Source of the DNA: Alphaproteobacteria bacterium
GTDB lineage: Bacteria; Pseudomonadota; Alphaproteobacteria; UBA6615
Assembly: GCA_030831135.1 (NCBI GenBank)
Contig: JAURLR010000275.1
Span: forward strand, 1-6,474
DNA: 6,474 nt
Reading direction: 5' to 3'
Shown in pieces: positions 1 to 6,474 of this stretch (its first letter is position 1; each line of letters starts with the position of its first letter). The position numbers and the translations under genes were made by a program. The notes below the pieces were generated by a model. The model was not told where the DNA came from, ran no database searches, and was given only the letters and a program-made list of their open reading frames with translations.

Positions 1-833
<833 letters not shown>

Positions 834-871
834 GTTTTTTGTCCCTGGGGTGTTGGGTTTGCCGGTCTTGT

Positions 872-1825
872 CTAAAGCTGCTTGTCGAGCTCTTCCTTGA
901 GCTCGGGCAGGGCCTTGAACAGGTCGGCGACCAGACCATAATCGGCGACCTGGAAGATCGGAGCTTCCTCGTCCTTGTTGATGGCCACGATGACCTTTGA
1001 ATCCTTCATGCCGGCGAGATGCTGGATCGCACCGGAAATGCCGACCGCGATATAAAGCTCCGGCGCAACGACCTTGCCGGTCTGTCCGACCTGCCAGTCA
1101 TTGGGAACAAAGCCCGCATCGACAGCCGCGCGCGATGCGCCCATGGCCGCACCCAGCTTGTCGGCGATCGGCTCGATCAGGGCGTAATTTTCGCCCGAGG
1201 CCATGCCGCGACCGCCCGAGATGATCACGCGGGCCGAAGTAAGCTCGGGTCGGTCACCACCGGATTCGGCCAGTTCGATGAAGGTCGAAACGCCCTTGTC
1301 GGCGCCGCCGGACACGGTTTCGGTTGTGGCGCTGCCGCCTTCGGCAGAAACCGGATCGAAGGTTGTGGCGCGCACCGTGATGACCTTCACGGTATCAGAG
1401 GACTTCACCGTGGCCATCGCGTTGCCGGCATAGATCGGGCGCACGAAGGTATCGGCATCTTCAACGGCACTGATCTCGGAAATCTGCTGGACATCAAGCA
1501 GCGCGGCCACGCGCGGCAGAACGTTCTTTCCGAAGGTCGTGGCGGGCGCCAGGATATGGCTGAAATCCGCTGCGACATCCATGATGACGGCGGTCAGGTT
1601 TTCGGCCAGCCCGTGTTCGAGCCCGGCATCGTCGGCGACAAGGATTTTTGCAACGCCGGCGATTTTCGCAGCGGCTTCGGCGACAGCACCACAACCAGAT
1701 CCGGCAACAAGCACGACGATGTCGCCGGCACCCTTGGCGGACAATTGCTGCGCGGCGCCCAGCGTGTTTAGGGTCGCGGCCTTGAGCGACTGGTTGTCGT
1801 GTTCGGCGATAACGAGAATGGCCAT
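872..1825 (-). CDS. etfA: Electron transfer flavoprotein alpha subunit
   Basis: The 317-residue FAD-binding subunit of soluble ETF. With EtfB it accepts electrons from acyl-CoA and related dehydrogenases and passes them to ETF:quinone oxidoreductase at the membrane. The N-terminal domain (about 1-190) is the usual variable ETF fold. The C-terminal FAD domain (about 195-317) has [13 protein letters not shown] at 202-214, QVGQTGK at 245-251, and the family signature [16 protein letters not shown] at 257-272 followed by [11 protein letters not shown] at 281-291. Length is normal for a non-bifurcating ETF alpha. The start codon overlaps the etfB stop by one base (TGATG), with AAGGTG just upstream inside etfB, so translation is probably coupled and gives 1:1 subunits. 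I see no frameshift or missing key residue. Confidence 0.98.
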   Translation of the reverse strand: MAILVIAEHDNQSLKAATLNTLGAAQQLSAKGAGDIVVLVAGSGCGAVAEAAAKIAGVAKILVADDAGLEHGLAENLTAVIMDVAADFSHILAPATTFGKNVLPRVAALLDVQQISEISAVEDADTFVRPIYAGNAMATVKSSDTVKVITVRATTFDPVSAEGGSATTETVSGGADKGVSTFIELAESGGDRPELTSARVIISGGRGMASGENYALIEPIADKLGAAMGASRAAVDAGFVPNDWQVGQTGKVVAPELYIAVGISGAIQHLAGMKDSKVIVAINKDEEAPIFQVADYGLVADLFKALPELKEELDKQL

Positions 1826-2574
1826 CAGATCACCTTCGCTTCGTTTTTCAGCTTGTCGACGAGTTCGGCGACGGATTCGACCATCACGCCCGCTTCGCGA
1901 CGGGGTGGCTCCTCGACCTTCAGGGTCGTCAGCCGTGGCGTGATATCGACGCCCAGATCGGCCGGCGTGATCTCCTCGATCGGTTTCTTCTTCGCTTTCA
2001 TGATGTTGGGCAGCGAGGCGTAGCGCGGCTCGTTCAGGCGCAGATCGGTGGAAATGACCGCCGGCATGCTGATCTCGATGGTTTCCAGTCCGCCATCGAC
2101 CTCACGGATCACCGTGGCCTTGCCATCGGCAAGTTCGATGCCGGACGCAAAGGTTCCCTGTGGCCAATCCAGCAGCGCGGCCAGCATCTGGCCCGTCTGA
2201 TTGGAATCATCGTCAATCGCCTGCTTGCCCAGGATCACCAGATCAGGCGATTCCTTGTCGACCAGAGCCTTGAGAAGCTTGGCGACGGCAAGGGGCTGCA
2301 ACTCGTCATCGGTTTTGACATGAATGCCGCGATCCGCGCCCATCGCAAGTGCTGTGCGGATGGTTTCCTGACATTGCTGGACGCCCAGCGACACAGCGAT
2401 GATCTCTTCGGCGTTACCCGCCTCTTTCATCCGGACGGCTTCTTCGATCGCGATTTCGTCGAAGGGGTTCATCGACATCTTGACGTTGGATGTTTCGACA
2501 CCCGTATAGTCCGACTTCACCCGGACTTTCACGTTGTAGTCGATCACCCGTTTGACTGGGACGAGCAGTTTCAT
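1825..2574 (-). CDS. etfB: Electron transfer flavoprotein beta subunit
   Basis: The 249-residue AMP-binding subunit of ETF, partner of EtfA. It starts [20 protein letters not shown] and contains the AMP-site segment [14 protein letters not shown] at 116-129. It then has the recognition loop [18 protein letters not shown] at 180-197. In characterised ETFs this loop docks on partner dehydrogenases and carries the anchoring leucine, here L188. That loop and the DDSNQTG motif place it with group I, housekeeping ETFs for fatty-acid and amino-acid oxidation rather than bifurcating ETFs. The ATG at 2574 has only a modest ribosome site (GGGA, six bases upstream). It is the first gene of the etfB-etfA-hbd unit and has its own candidate promoter and operator-like repeat in the 149-bp gap before it. 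Confidence 0.98.
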   Translation of the reverse strand: MKLLVPVKRVIDYNVKVRVKSDYTGVETSNVKMSMNPFDEIAIEEAVRMKEAGNAEEIIAVSLGVQQCQETIRTALAMGADRGIHVKTDDELQPLAVAKLLKALVDKESPDLVILGKQAIDDDSNQTGQMLAALLDWPQGTFASGIELADGKATVIREVDGGLETIEISMPAVISTDLRLNEPRYASLPNIMKAKKKPIEEITPADLGVDITPRLTTLKVEEPPRREAGVMVESVAELVDKLKNEAKVI

Positions 2575-2608
2575 GGGGTTTCCCGGCTGTTTCCTGAAAG
2601 ATCGCTTG

Positions 2609-2636
2609 ATTGCGCTACAATTTTATTGCGCTGCAA
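2609..2636 (-). promoter_or_regulatory. Tandem palindromic repeat, candidate repressor operator
   Basis: On the minus strand TTGCAGCGCAAT (2636-2625) is followed four bases later by TTGTAGCGCAAT (2620-2609). The two copies differ at one of 12 positions and have a 16-bp period. The first is itself a palindrome, TTGC-N3-GCAA. The pair starts at the last bases of the predicted -10 and covers the expected transcription start, which is where a repressor would bind. The form resembles the CTGC-N3-4-GCAG sites reported for PhaR, the polyhydroxybutyrate regulator of alphaproteobacteria, but the outer bases differ. The regulator is unidentified. Confidence 0.45.
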
Positions 2637-2663
2637 CATGCCCAAGCCGACTGGGGGAGTCAA
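2635..2663 (-). promoter_or_regulatory. Candidate sigma70 promoter for etfB-etfA-hbd
   Basis: Read on the minus strand, TTGACT (2663-2658) is separated by exactly 17 bases from CATGTT (2640-2635). The -35 matches the consensus at five of six positions. The -10 is weaker, but this pattern fits alphaproteobacterial housekeeping promoters. It would start transcription near 2628 and leave a leader of about 55 bases before the etfB ATG. The spacer has an imperfect dyad (CCCAAG/CTGGG). Inferred from sequence pattern only. Confidence 0.5.
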
Positions 2664-2723
2664 TATTCTGGCCCGCGCTTTTCAGATGATGAGACAATCG
2701 CGGAGCCTGGTGCGGGACTGGTT

Positions 2724-3308
2724 TCAATTCCGGTTCTGGCCCGGTTTCCAGAGGACATCGGCCCTCCCGCCATCATTGAGGTGCCGGCCCAGCACGAACA
2801 GATGATCGGACAGGCGGTTGATGTATTTCAGGGCATCGGAATTGATGTCTTCGCGGGTCGCGAGTTCAGTCATCAACCGCTCGGCGCGGCGCGAGATGGT
2901 GCGCGCCATATGCAAATGTGCGGCCGCCGGAGTGCCGCCGGGAAGAATGAACGAGGTCAGCGGGGCTAGGTTTTCGTTCAGTGCGTCGATTTCGTGTTCG
3001 AGACGGTCGACCTGCTCGGGCACAATACGGAGCGCGCCTTCCTGCTTGCGCGCGGCACGGGCATCGCCTTCGGGCGTGCACAGATCAGCGCCAAGATCGA
3101 ACAGGTCGTTCTGGATCCGCGCGAGCATCGCATCGGTTTCCGGGTCGTCCCCGGTGTGGAGCCGGGCAAGCCCAAGCGCGCCGTTGGTTTCATCCACGGT
3201 GCCATAGGCCGCCACGCGCAGATCATGCTTGGCAACACGGTCGCCCGACCCCAGGGAGGTTTGCCCGGCATCGCCGCCACGGGTGTAGATGCGGTTGAGT
3301 TCGACCAT
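2724..3308 (-). CDS. pduO: ATP:cob(I)alamin adenosyltransferase, PduO type
   Basis: Transfers the adenosyl group of ATP to cob(I)alamin to make coenzyme B12, the cofactor of mutases such as methylmalonyl-CoA mutase. The 194-residue protein has all the family blocks: the ATP-binding N-terminus IYTRGGDAGQTSLG at 7-20, YGTVDETNGALG at 35-46, LFDLGADL at 69-76, the arginine-rich helix HMARTISRRAER at 133-144, and YINRLSDHLFVLGR at 162-175. The helical five-bundle length is normal. An in-frame ATG at 3344 would add 12 residues, but I prefer 3308: the family begins just before the IYTRxGD motif, AAAGGAT lies upstream, and the longer form would run into the preceding gene. The start is 13 bases after the HIG1 gene stop, so the two form an operon. 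It is unrelated to CobA/CobO-type enzymes, although databases often label it cobO. Confidence 0.96.
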   Translation of the reverse strand: MVELNRIYTRGGDAGQTSLGSGDRVAKHDLRVAAYGTVDETNGALGLARLHTGDDPETDAMLARIQNDLFDLGADLCTPEGDARAARKQEGALRIVPEQVDRLEHEIDALNENLAPLTSFILPGGTPAAAHLHMARTISRRAERLMTELATREDINSDALKYINRLSDHLFVLGRHLNDGGRADVLWKPGQNRN

Positions 3309-3321
3309 TATGGAGTATCCT

Positions 3322-3522
3322 TTAACCGCCCTTCGAGGCGGCAATGACGAAGATCACGATGAGCACGACCGCGAAGGCCTGGATCGCCACCCGCCAGCGC
3401 ATCATCCGATTTCCGTATTTTTCGTTGAATTCGCCGCCCTTGGCCATGGCAATCAGGCCAAAGATAAGCACGCCGACAACGGCGATCATCGTGATCAGGA
3501 GAAGGACAAGGAGTGTGTTCAT
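3322..3522 (-). CDS. Small twin-transmembrane HIG1-domain protein
   Basis: A 66-residue inner-membrane protein with two predicted membrane helices, about 3-25 (LLVLLLITMIAVVGVLIFGL) and 44-62 (FAVVLIVIFVIAA). They are joined by a short charged loop, AKGGEFNEKYGNRMMRWR. The loop ends in R-W-R-x3-Q, matching the R-x-R-x3-Q core of the HIG1 motif (Q/I)-x3-(R/H)-x-R-x3-Q, with N instead of Q/I at the first position. Eukaryotic HIG1 proteins (Rcf1/HIGD) modulate cytochrome oxidase and respiratory supercomplexes. The bacterial role is not established. An upstream in-frame ATG at 3534 adds four residues (MIVC), but neither start has a clear ribosome site. I choose 3522 because family members begin directly with the first helix and the upstream ATG lies inside a possible -10 box. 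It is first in a two-gene operon with the adenosyltransferase. Confidence 0.85.
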   Translation of the reverse strand: MNTLLVLLLITMIAVVGVLIFGLIAMAKGGEFNEKYGNRMMRWRVAIQAFAVVLIVIFVIAASKGG

Positions 3523-3529
3523 GCACACG

Positions 3530-3558
3530 ATCATATCGCCCGATCATGCATGTGACGA
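3530..3558 (-). promoter_or_regulatory. Possible promoter for HIG1-adenosyltransferase operon
   Basis: On the minus strand TCGTCA (3558-3553, four of six consensus bases) is 17 bases from TATGAT (3535-3530, five of six). Initiation would fall at about 3523, practically on the ATG at 3522, implying a leaderless or nearly leaderless message. That would explain the absence of a ribosome site. The -35 is weak, so this is tentative. Confidence 0.3.
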
Positions 3559-3630
3559 GGGGGCGCGGGTTGCGGCGCTTCGACACATTTTTGCGGTCAT
3601 GGTCTGATGCGCCGACCGTTTCGTGATTTC

Positions 3631-3659
3631 TTGACCCGATAGGGCCGATTTGGTACTAT
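3631..3659 (+). promoter_or_regulatory. Sigma70-like promoter facing the ACT-like and Nudix genes
   Basis: TTGACC (3631-3636) lies 17 bases before TACTAT (3654-3659), with an overlapping CTATAA. This is the best-matching promoter in the window. Transcription should begin near 3666-3668, only a base or two before an ATG at 3669. That ATG opens a 46-codon ORF in a different frame from the ACT-like gene. The surrounding 3580-3860 stretch is clearly richer in A and T than the flanking genes. Confidence 0.55.
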
Positions 3660-3741
3660 AACGGCGTTATGAACGGTTTGATGATCATTCTTATTGGCAG
3701 CCCGGCGCACGCCCGACTTACGGGACGGCGACCGGGAACTC

Positions 3742-4089
3742 ATGCTCACGCACTGCCAATTCAAATGGATGCCGTTCAAAATGACCTTACAGACACATTC
3801 GCAAACTGATTCTGCTGACCGTTCCAATCCGGTGCACTGTTTTTCCGTAACAGGAATGGCAAACCCGGAACTCATGTCTCGAATCATGGAACTCTGGGCC
3901 AAACGCGGGTTGTTGCCACAACGCTGGCATGGCGGCCGCACGGGACCGGATGGGTGTGATGTCTATATCGATATCGAAACAGCAGAACTCGATCATGAAC
4001 TGGCAGCCCAGGTGGCGTCAGCCATGCGCTGCATGTTCGGGGTGTCACAGGTGCTCATGTCGGAAAAGCGGGTCGCTGACACGGCATAA
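3742..4089 (+). CDS. Small ACT-like domain protein, function unknown
   Basis: I do not recognise this gene as a named family. From the ATG at 3742 it encodes 115 residues: a polar, low-complexity N-terminus of about 30 residues, then a domain from HCFSVTGMANPELMSR to FGVSQVLMSEKR. Its pattern is strand (HCFSVTG), helix (NPELMSRIMELWAKRG), strand (LLPQRWHG), strand (CDVYIDIET), helix (DHELAAQVASAMRCM), strand (VSQVLMSE). This beta-alpha-beta-beta-alpha-beta order resembles ACT domains of the IlvH/IlvM small-subunit kind, which bind amino acids and regulate enzymes. The start is uncertain: 3694 (TTG), 3742, 3769 and 3781 (ATG) are all possible, and only 3742 has even a weak ribosome site (GGGA, four bases upstream). 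Codons before about 3835 are unusually A/T-rich at third positions, which favours a short N-terminus. It ends 15 bp before the Nudix gene and is probably cotranscribed with it. Confidence 0.7.
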   Translation: MLTHCQFKWMPFKMTLQTHSQTDSADRSNPVHCFSVTGMANPELMSRIMELWAKRGLLPQRWHGGRTGPDGCDVYIDIETAELDHELAAQVASAMRCMFGVSQVLMSEKRVADTA

Positions 4090-4104
4090 GTCCGGGCGCA
4101 TCTG

Positions 4105-4956
4105 ATGGCGCTCCTCGATCATGTTGTGACCTGCAACACCCACGATCTGGCCGGGCGCCGCCCGTTCCGGATTGCCGGTGTGCAGGTCGGATGGGTCCCG
4201 GATTCAATCGCCGAACGGATGGACCGCTGGCCGCAATATTTTGCGATCTCCAAAGACGTGGTGACGTTTCGTGACGGTTTGAAGGACGTCGAGGCCCGCT
4301 CGAAAGCGCTTGCCGAGGCCGGGGCTGCGATGGTGGTGCAGCAGGCATTGCCGCGCAATCGCAAGGAGCTCTGCCCGGTGATGGAACATTTCGGCGCGCC
4401 GAACCTGTTGCGCATCGACCGGGCGTGGCTGCAAGCCTTTGGTGTGACCTCCTACGGGGTACACATCAACGGGTATGTGGACACAGCCGATGGGCCGGAC
4501 CTCTGGGTTGCCATTCGTGCGCAGAACCGGGAGGTCGCGCCGGGAAAGCTCGACAACATGGTCGCCGGCGGCCTGCCGGTCGGGCTCTCGCTGATGGAGA
4601 ATGTGGTCAAGGAATCCGCCGAGGAAGCTTCCGTGCCCGAAGAGCTGGCGCGTCAGGCCAAGCCCGCCGGGGTCATCACCTACATGATGAGCAATGATGC
4701 GGGGCTCAGGCGCGACATGCTGTTTGTCTATGACCTGAAACTGCCGGACGATTTCACGCCCGAAAACGCCGATGGTGAGATCAGCGGGTTTGTAAGATGG
4801 CCCGCCCGTCAGGCCTTGCGGGTGGTCGACGAAACCGATGAGTTCAAGTTCAACGTCAATCTTGCGCTGATCGACTTCGGGATTCGCCACGGCTTGATCG
4901 CGCCGGACCGGCCCGATTATGCCAGCCTCGTGCACGGTCTGCGCGCCTGGAGTTAG
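4105..4956 (+). CDS. DUF4743-Nudix hydrolase, YJR142W-like
   Basis: A 283-residue cytosolic protein with an N-terminal DUF4743 region (about 1-110, with AGVQVGWVPDSIAERM at 24-39) and a C-terminal Nudix domain (about 115-270). The Nudix box lies at 155-177 as GGLPVGLSLMENVVKESAEEAS plus V. The metal-binding core K169-E-x2-E-E174 is kept, but relative to GX5EX7REUXEEXGU the first E is L161, R is K169 and the late G is S176. This variant box fits the YJR142W-like family. Yeast and plant members of that family are known to hydrolyse diphosphates of damaged thiamin such as oxo- and oxythiamin diphosphate. That makes metabolite repair the likely role here, by inference. It starts 15 bp after the ACT-like gene and ends 18 bp from the convergent gluQ stop. 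The domain assignment is firm. The substrate is not. Confidence 0.88.
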   Translation: MALLDHVVTCNTHDLAGRRPFRIAGVQVGWVPDSIAERMDRWPQYFAISKDVVTFRDGLKDVEARSKALAEAGAAMVVQQALPRNRKELCPVMEHFGAPNLLRIDRAWLQAFGVTSYGVHINGYVDTADGPDLWVAIRAQNREVAPGKLDNMVAGGLPVGLSLMENVVKESAEEASVPEELARQAKPAGVITYMMSNDAGLRRDMLFVYDLKLPDDFTPENADGEISGFVRWPARQALRVVDETDEFKFNVNLALIDFGIRHGLIAPDRPDYASLVHGLRAWS

Positions 4957-4974
4957 CCGCGGCTGGAGAACGCT

Positions 4975-5883
4975 CTAGATCCCGTCCGTGGAGGCGGCCT
5001 GCCGGGCGATCTGGCGGATTGTCATGGCCCACAAATCTTCGGGATCGGTCCCCGCTTCGCGCATGGCCCGCAGCGTGAACGCCTTGTCGCGCTTGGCCAG
5101 ACGTGCCCCCTTGTTGTTGGTCAGCAGCACGGTGTGATGCCACTCGGGCACATCGAGCCCCAGCAAGGCCTGCAATTGCCGGTGGATATGGGTGGCGGCA
5201 AACAGGTCGTTGCCCCGGGTGACGAGCGTGACGCCCTGGGCGGCGTCATCGACCGTCACCGCCAGATGGTAACTGGTCGCTACATCTTTCCGGGCCAGAA
5301 CGATGTCGCCAAACAGGTCCGGGCGGGCCACCTGTTCCCCGCGGGTGCGATCATGCCAGGTCAGCGGCCCGGTCGCGGCCATGGCCGCATCCATGTCGAG
5401 CCGCAGGGCGTGGGGGTCGCCTTTCGCACGACGTGCCGCGCGTTCGGCCTTGCTCAGGGATTTGCAGATTCCGGGATAGACCGGGCCGTCCGGGCCGTGA
5501 CGGGTCAGATGTGGTGCGGCGCCCGACCGGTTGATCTCGGCGGTGATGTCCGAGCGGGTGCAGAAACACGGATAGAGCAGGTTCATCTCTTCGAGCTGTT
5601 CGAGGGCTTCGGCATAGATGTCCAGCCGTTCGGACTGGCGCAGGACGGGTTCTTCCCAATCCAGGCCAAGCCAGGCGAGGTCTTCGATGATCGCATCCTC
5701 GAATTCGGGCTTGCAGCGTCCGGGGTCGATATCCTCGATCCGCACGATGAACCGCCCCCCAGCAGATTGCGCCAGCCGATAGGCAAACAATGCGGAATAG
5801 GCGTGACCCAAGTGCATCAGGCCGCTGGGCGAGGGGGCAAAGCGGGTTGTCAATTCGGGTTCGGAACCGGCCGAGGCATTCAT
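4975..5883 (-). CDS. gluQ: Glutamyl-queuosine tRNA(Asp) synthetase
   Basis: A 302-residue truncated paralogue of glutamyl-tRNA synthetase. It activates glutamate and attaches it to the queuosine at the wobble base of tRNA(Asp) rather than to a tRNA 3' end. The catalytic core is complete: FAPSPSG at 15-21, the HIGH-type motif HLGH at 24-27, RIEDIDPGR at 48-56, and the KMSKS-type motif RLAKRDK at 261-267. The zinc site typical of this family is present as C106, C108, Y136 and C140. The chain stops just after the KMSKS region, without the anticodon-binding domain of GltX (about 470 residues), which separates it from that enzyme. I chose ATG 5883, with AGGGAA six bases upstream, over ATG 5928, which would add 15 residues lacking any ribosome site. 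It is convergent with the Nudix gene and divergent from the glycosylase. Confidence 0.95.
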   Translation of the reverse strand: MNASAGSEPELTTRFAPSPSGLMHLGHAYSALFAYRLAQSAGGRFIVRIEDIDPGRCKPEFEDAIIEDLAWLGLDWEEPVLRQSERLDIYAEALEQLEEMNLLYPCFCTRSDITAEINRSGAAPHLTRHGPDGPVYPGICKSLSKAERAARRAKGDPHALRLDMDAAMAATGPLTWHDRTRGEQVARPDLFGDIVLARKDVATSYHLAVTVDDAAQGVTLVTRGNDLFAATHIHRQLQALLGLDVPEWHHTVLLTNNKGARLAKRDKAFTLRAMREAGTDPEDLWAMTIRQIARQAASTDGI

Positions 5884-5946
5884 GGGTGTTCCCTGTATCC
5901 GGCGGAAAGCGCACAATCGCGTCTGCATGAACGGGACAATGATGCG

Positions 5947-6474
5947 ATGAAAACGACCAAACGGCTAGAGGCGGGTCTCACGGAGCTGGGAAAACTCGAT
6001 CCCCGGATGGCCGAACTCTGGCAAGCCGCCGGGACACCGGGGCCGCGCGCCCGCCCGCCAGGCTTCGGGACTCTGCTGCGGGTGATCGTCGGCCAGCAAT
6101 TATCGACCCATGCCGCAGCGGCGATCTGGAAGCGTATGGAAGTCGCCGGTGTGGCGACAGACCCGTCCGCCTATGTGGCGATGGATGACGATTCTTTGCG
6201 CGCACTGGGATTGAGCCGGCAGAAAATCGCCTATGGCCGAGGTCTCGCCGAGGCGGTGGTCAGCGGCGCACTGGATCTGGACAAGCTGAAGAAAATGGAA
6301 GACGAGGCCGCCGTGGACAGTCTCGTGCTGCTCAAAGGAATCGGCCGGTGGAGCGCGGAGTGTTACCTGCTGTTCGCGTTGGGGCGCGCCGATGTGATGC
6401 CAGCTGACGATCTGGCGCTGGTCGCCTCCGCCGGACGACATCTGGGCGATGGGACCCGCTGGACACCGGGACAA
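5947..6474 (+). CDS. AlkA-type DNA-3-methyladenine glycosylase II, C-terminus cut by window edge
   Basis: A base-excision repair enzyme that removes alkylated bases such as 3-methyladenine from DNA. The 176 visible codons cover most of an HhH-GPD superfamily glycosylase: LLRVIVGQQLSTHAA at 43-57 (the helix opening the fold), LGLSRQKIAYGRGLA at 87-101, and the helix-hairpin-helix LLKGIGRWSAECYLLFALG at 128-146. It then reads ADVMPADDLAL, where D155, the second D, aligns with the catalytic aspartate of AlkA. Relatives of this short, single-domain kind run to about 205-215 residues, so some 30-40 residues lie beyond the window. GGGAC sits nine bases before the ATG. It is divergent from gluQ with 63 bp between start codons. 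No strong promoter is visible there. It lacks the N-terminal domain of E. coli AlkA, as is common in this subgroup. Confidence 0.93.
   Translation, partial: MKTTKRLEAGLTELGKLDPRMAELWQAAGTPGPRARPPGFGTLLRVIVGQQLSTHAAAAIWKRMEVAGVATDPSAYVAMDDDSLRALGLSRQKIAYGRGLAEAVVSGALDLDKLKKMEDEAAVDSLVLLKGIGRWSAECYLLFALGRADVMPADDLALVASAGRHLGDGTRWTPGQ

Noticed and set aside
835..840. Run of six T on the plus strand after the hbd start
   Set aside because: It has no GC stem before it, and on the sense (minus) strand it is simply the A-rich spacer between the ribosome site and ATG of hbd.
1019..1771. 250-codon plus-strand ORF opposite etfA
   Set aside because: It mirrors the codon structure of etfA and has no ribosome site or recognisable domain. 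It is a shadow frame.
3309..3344. 12-residue N-terminal extension of the adenosyltransferase from ATG 3344
   Set aside because: It would overlap the end of the HIG1 gene, while ATG 3308 has AAAGGAT upstream and fits the family N-terminus.
4204..4935. 243-codon minus-strand ORF opposite the Nudix gene
   Set aside because: It is antisense to a gene with firm DUF4743 and Nudix signatures, and its composition is typical of a reverse-frame shadow.
4955..4964. AGCCGCGGCT palindrome between the convergent Nudix and gluQ genes
   Set aside because: It is a perfect 10-bp palindrome with no loop and no following T run, so it is not a convincing terminator. Such GC palindromes arise by chance at this composition.
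5884..5928. 15-residue N-terminal extension of gluQ from ATG 5928
   Set aside because: It has no ribosome site and is not like family N-termini. ATG 5883 has AGGGAA at good spacing.
6100..6474. Minus-strand ORF open to the right edge
   Set aside because: It is antisense to the AlkA-type glycosylase, whose helix-hairpin-helix and catalytic aspartate are intact.

Overview
The window looks like chromosomal DNA of an alphaproteobacterium. It is GC-rich (roughly 60% by eye) with densely packed genes, and it carries a twin-transmembrane HIG1 protein, a PduO-type cobalamin adenosyltransferase, etfB, etfA and a 3-hydroxybutyryl-CoA dehydrogenase in that order. I recall this order from Rhodobacterales and Rhodospirillales genomes. 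I see no insertion sequence, integrase, CRISPR array, tRNA, rRNA or phage gene. I cannot name the genus.

Layout. The left half (1-3522) reads leftward on the minus strand: HIG1-type membrane protein (3522..3322), ATP:cob(I)alamin adenosyltransferase (3308..2724), a 149-bp gap with its own promoter and a paired repeat, then etfB (2574..1825), etfA (1825..872) and hbd (833..1, cut by the window edge just before its C-terminus). The right half starts from a divergent intergenic region (3523-3741) with a good sigma70-like promoter facing right. It carries a small ACT-like protein (about 3742..4089) and a DUF4743/Nudix hydrolase (4105..4956). These converge with gluQ (5883..4975, minus), the tRNA(Asp) glutamyl-queuosine synthetase. 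gluQ is divergent from an AlkA-type DNA glycosylase (5947 to the right edge, partial).

How the genes fit together. EtfA and EtfB form the soluble FAD/AMP flavoprotein that takes electrons from acyl-CoA dehydrogenases. Hbd is the next-but-one step of the same beta-oxidation or C4-CoA pathway. The adenosyltransferase makes coenzyme B12, which B12-dependent mutases need to channel propionyl- or ethylmalonyl-CoA. The left block therefore reads as a short-chain acyl-CoA metabolism block. The right half holds housekeeping repair and modification functions: Nudix sanitation (family link to damaged thiamin diphosphate), tRNA queuosine glutamylation and alkylation repair.

The most interesting non-coding signal is a tandem pair of TTGCNGCGCAA-like palindromic elements overlapping the predicted transcription start of etfBA-hbd. 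It looks like a repressor operator. The most uncertain gene is the ACT-like ORF, whose start is unclear and which lies behind a promoter that sits almost directly on an unrelated 46-codon ORF. I did not find convincing evidence for a wholly new system. Most of the window is well-understood core metabolism.
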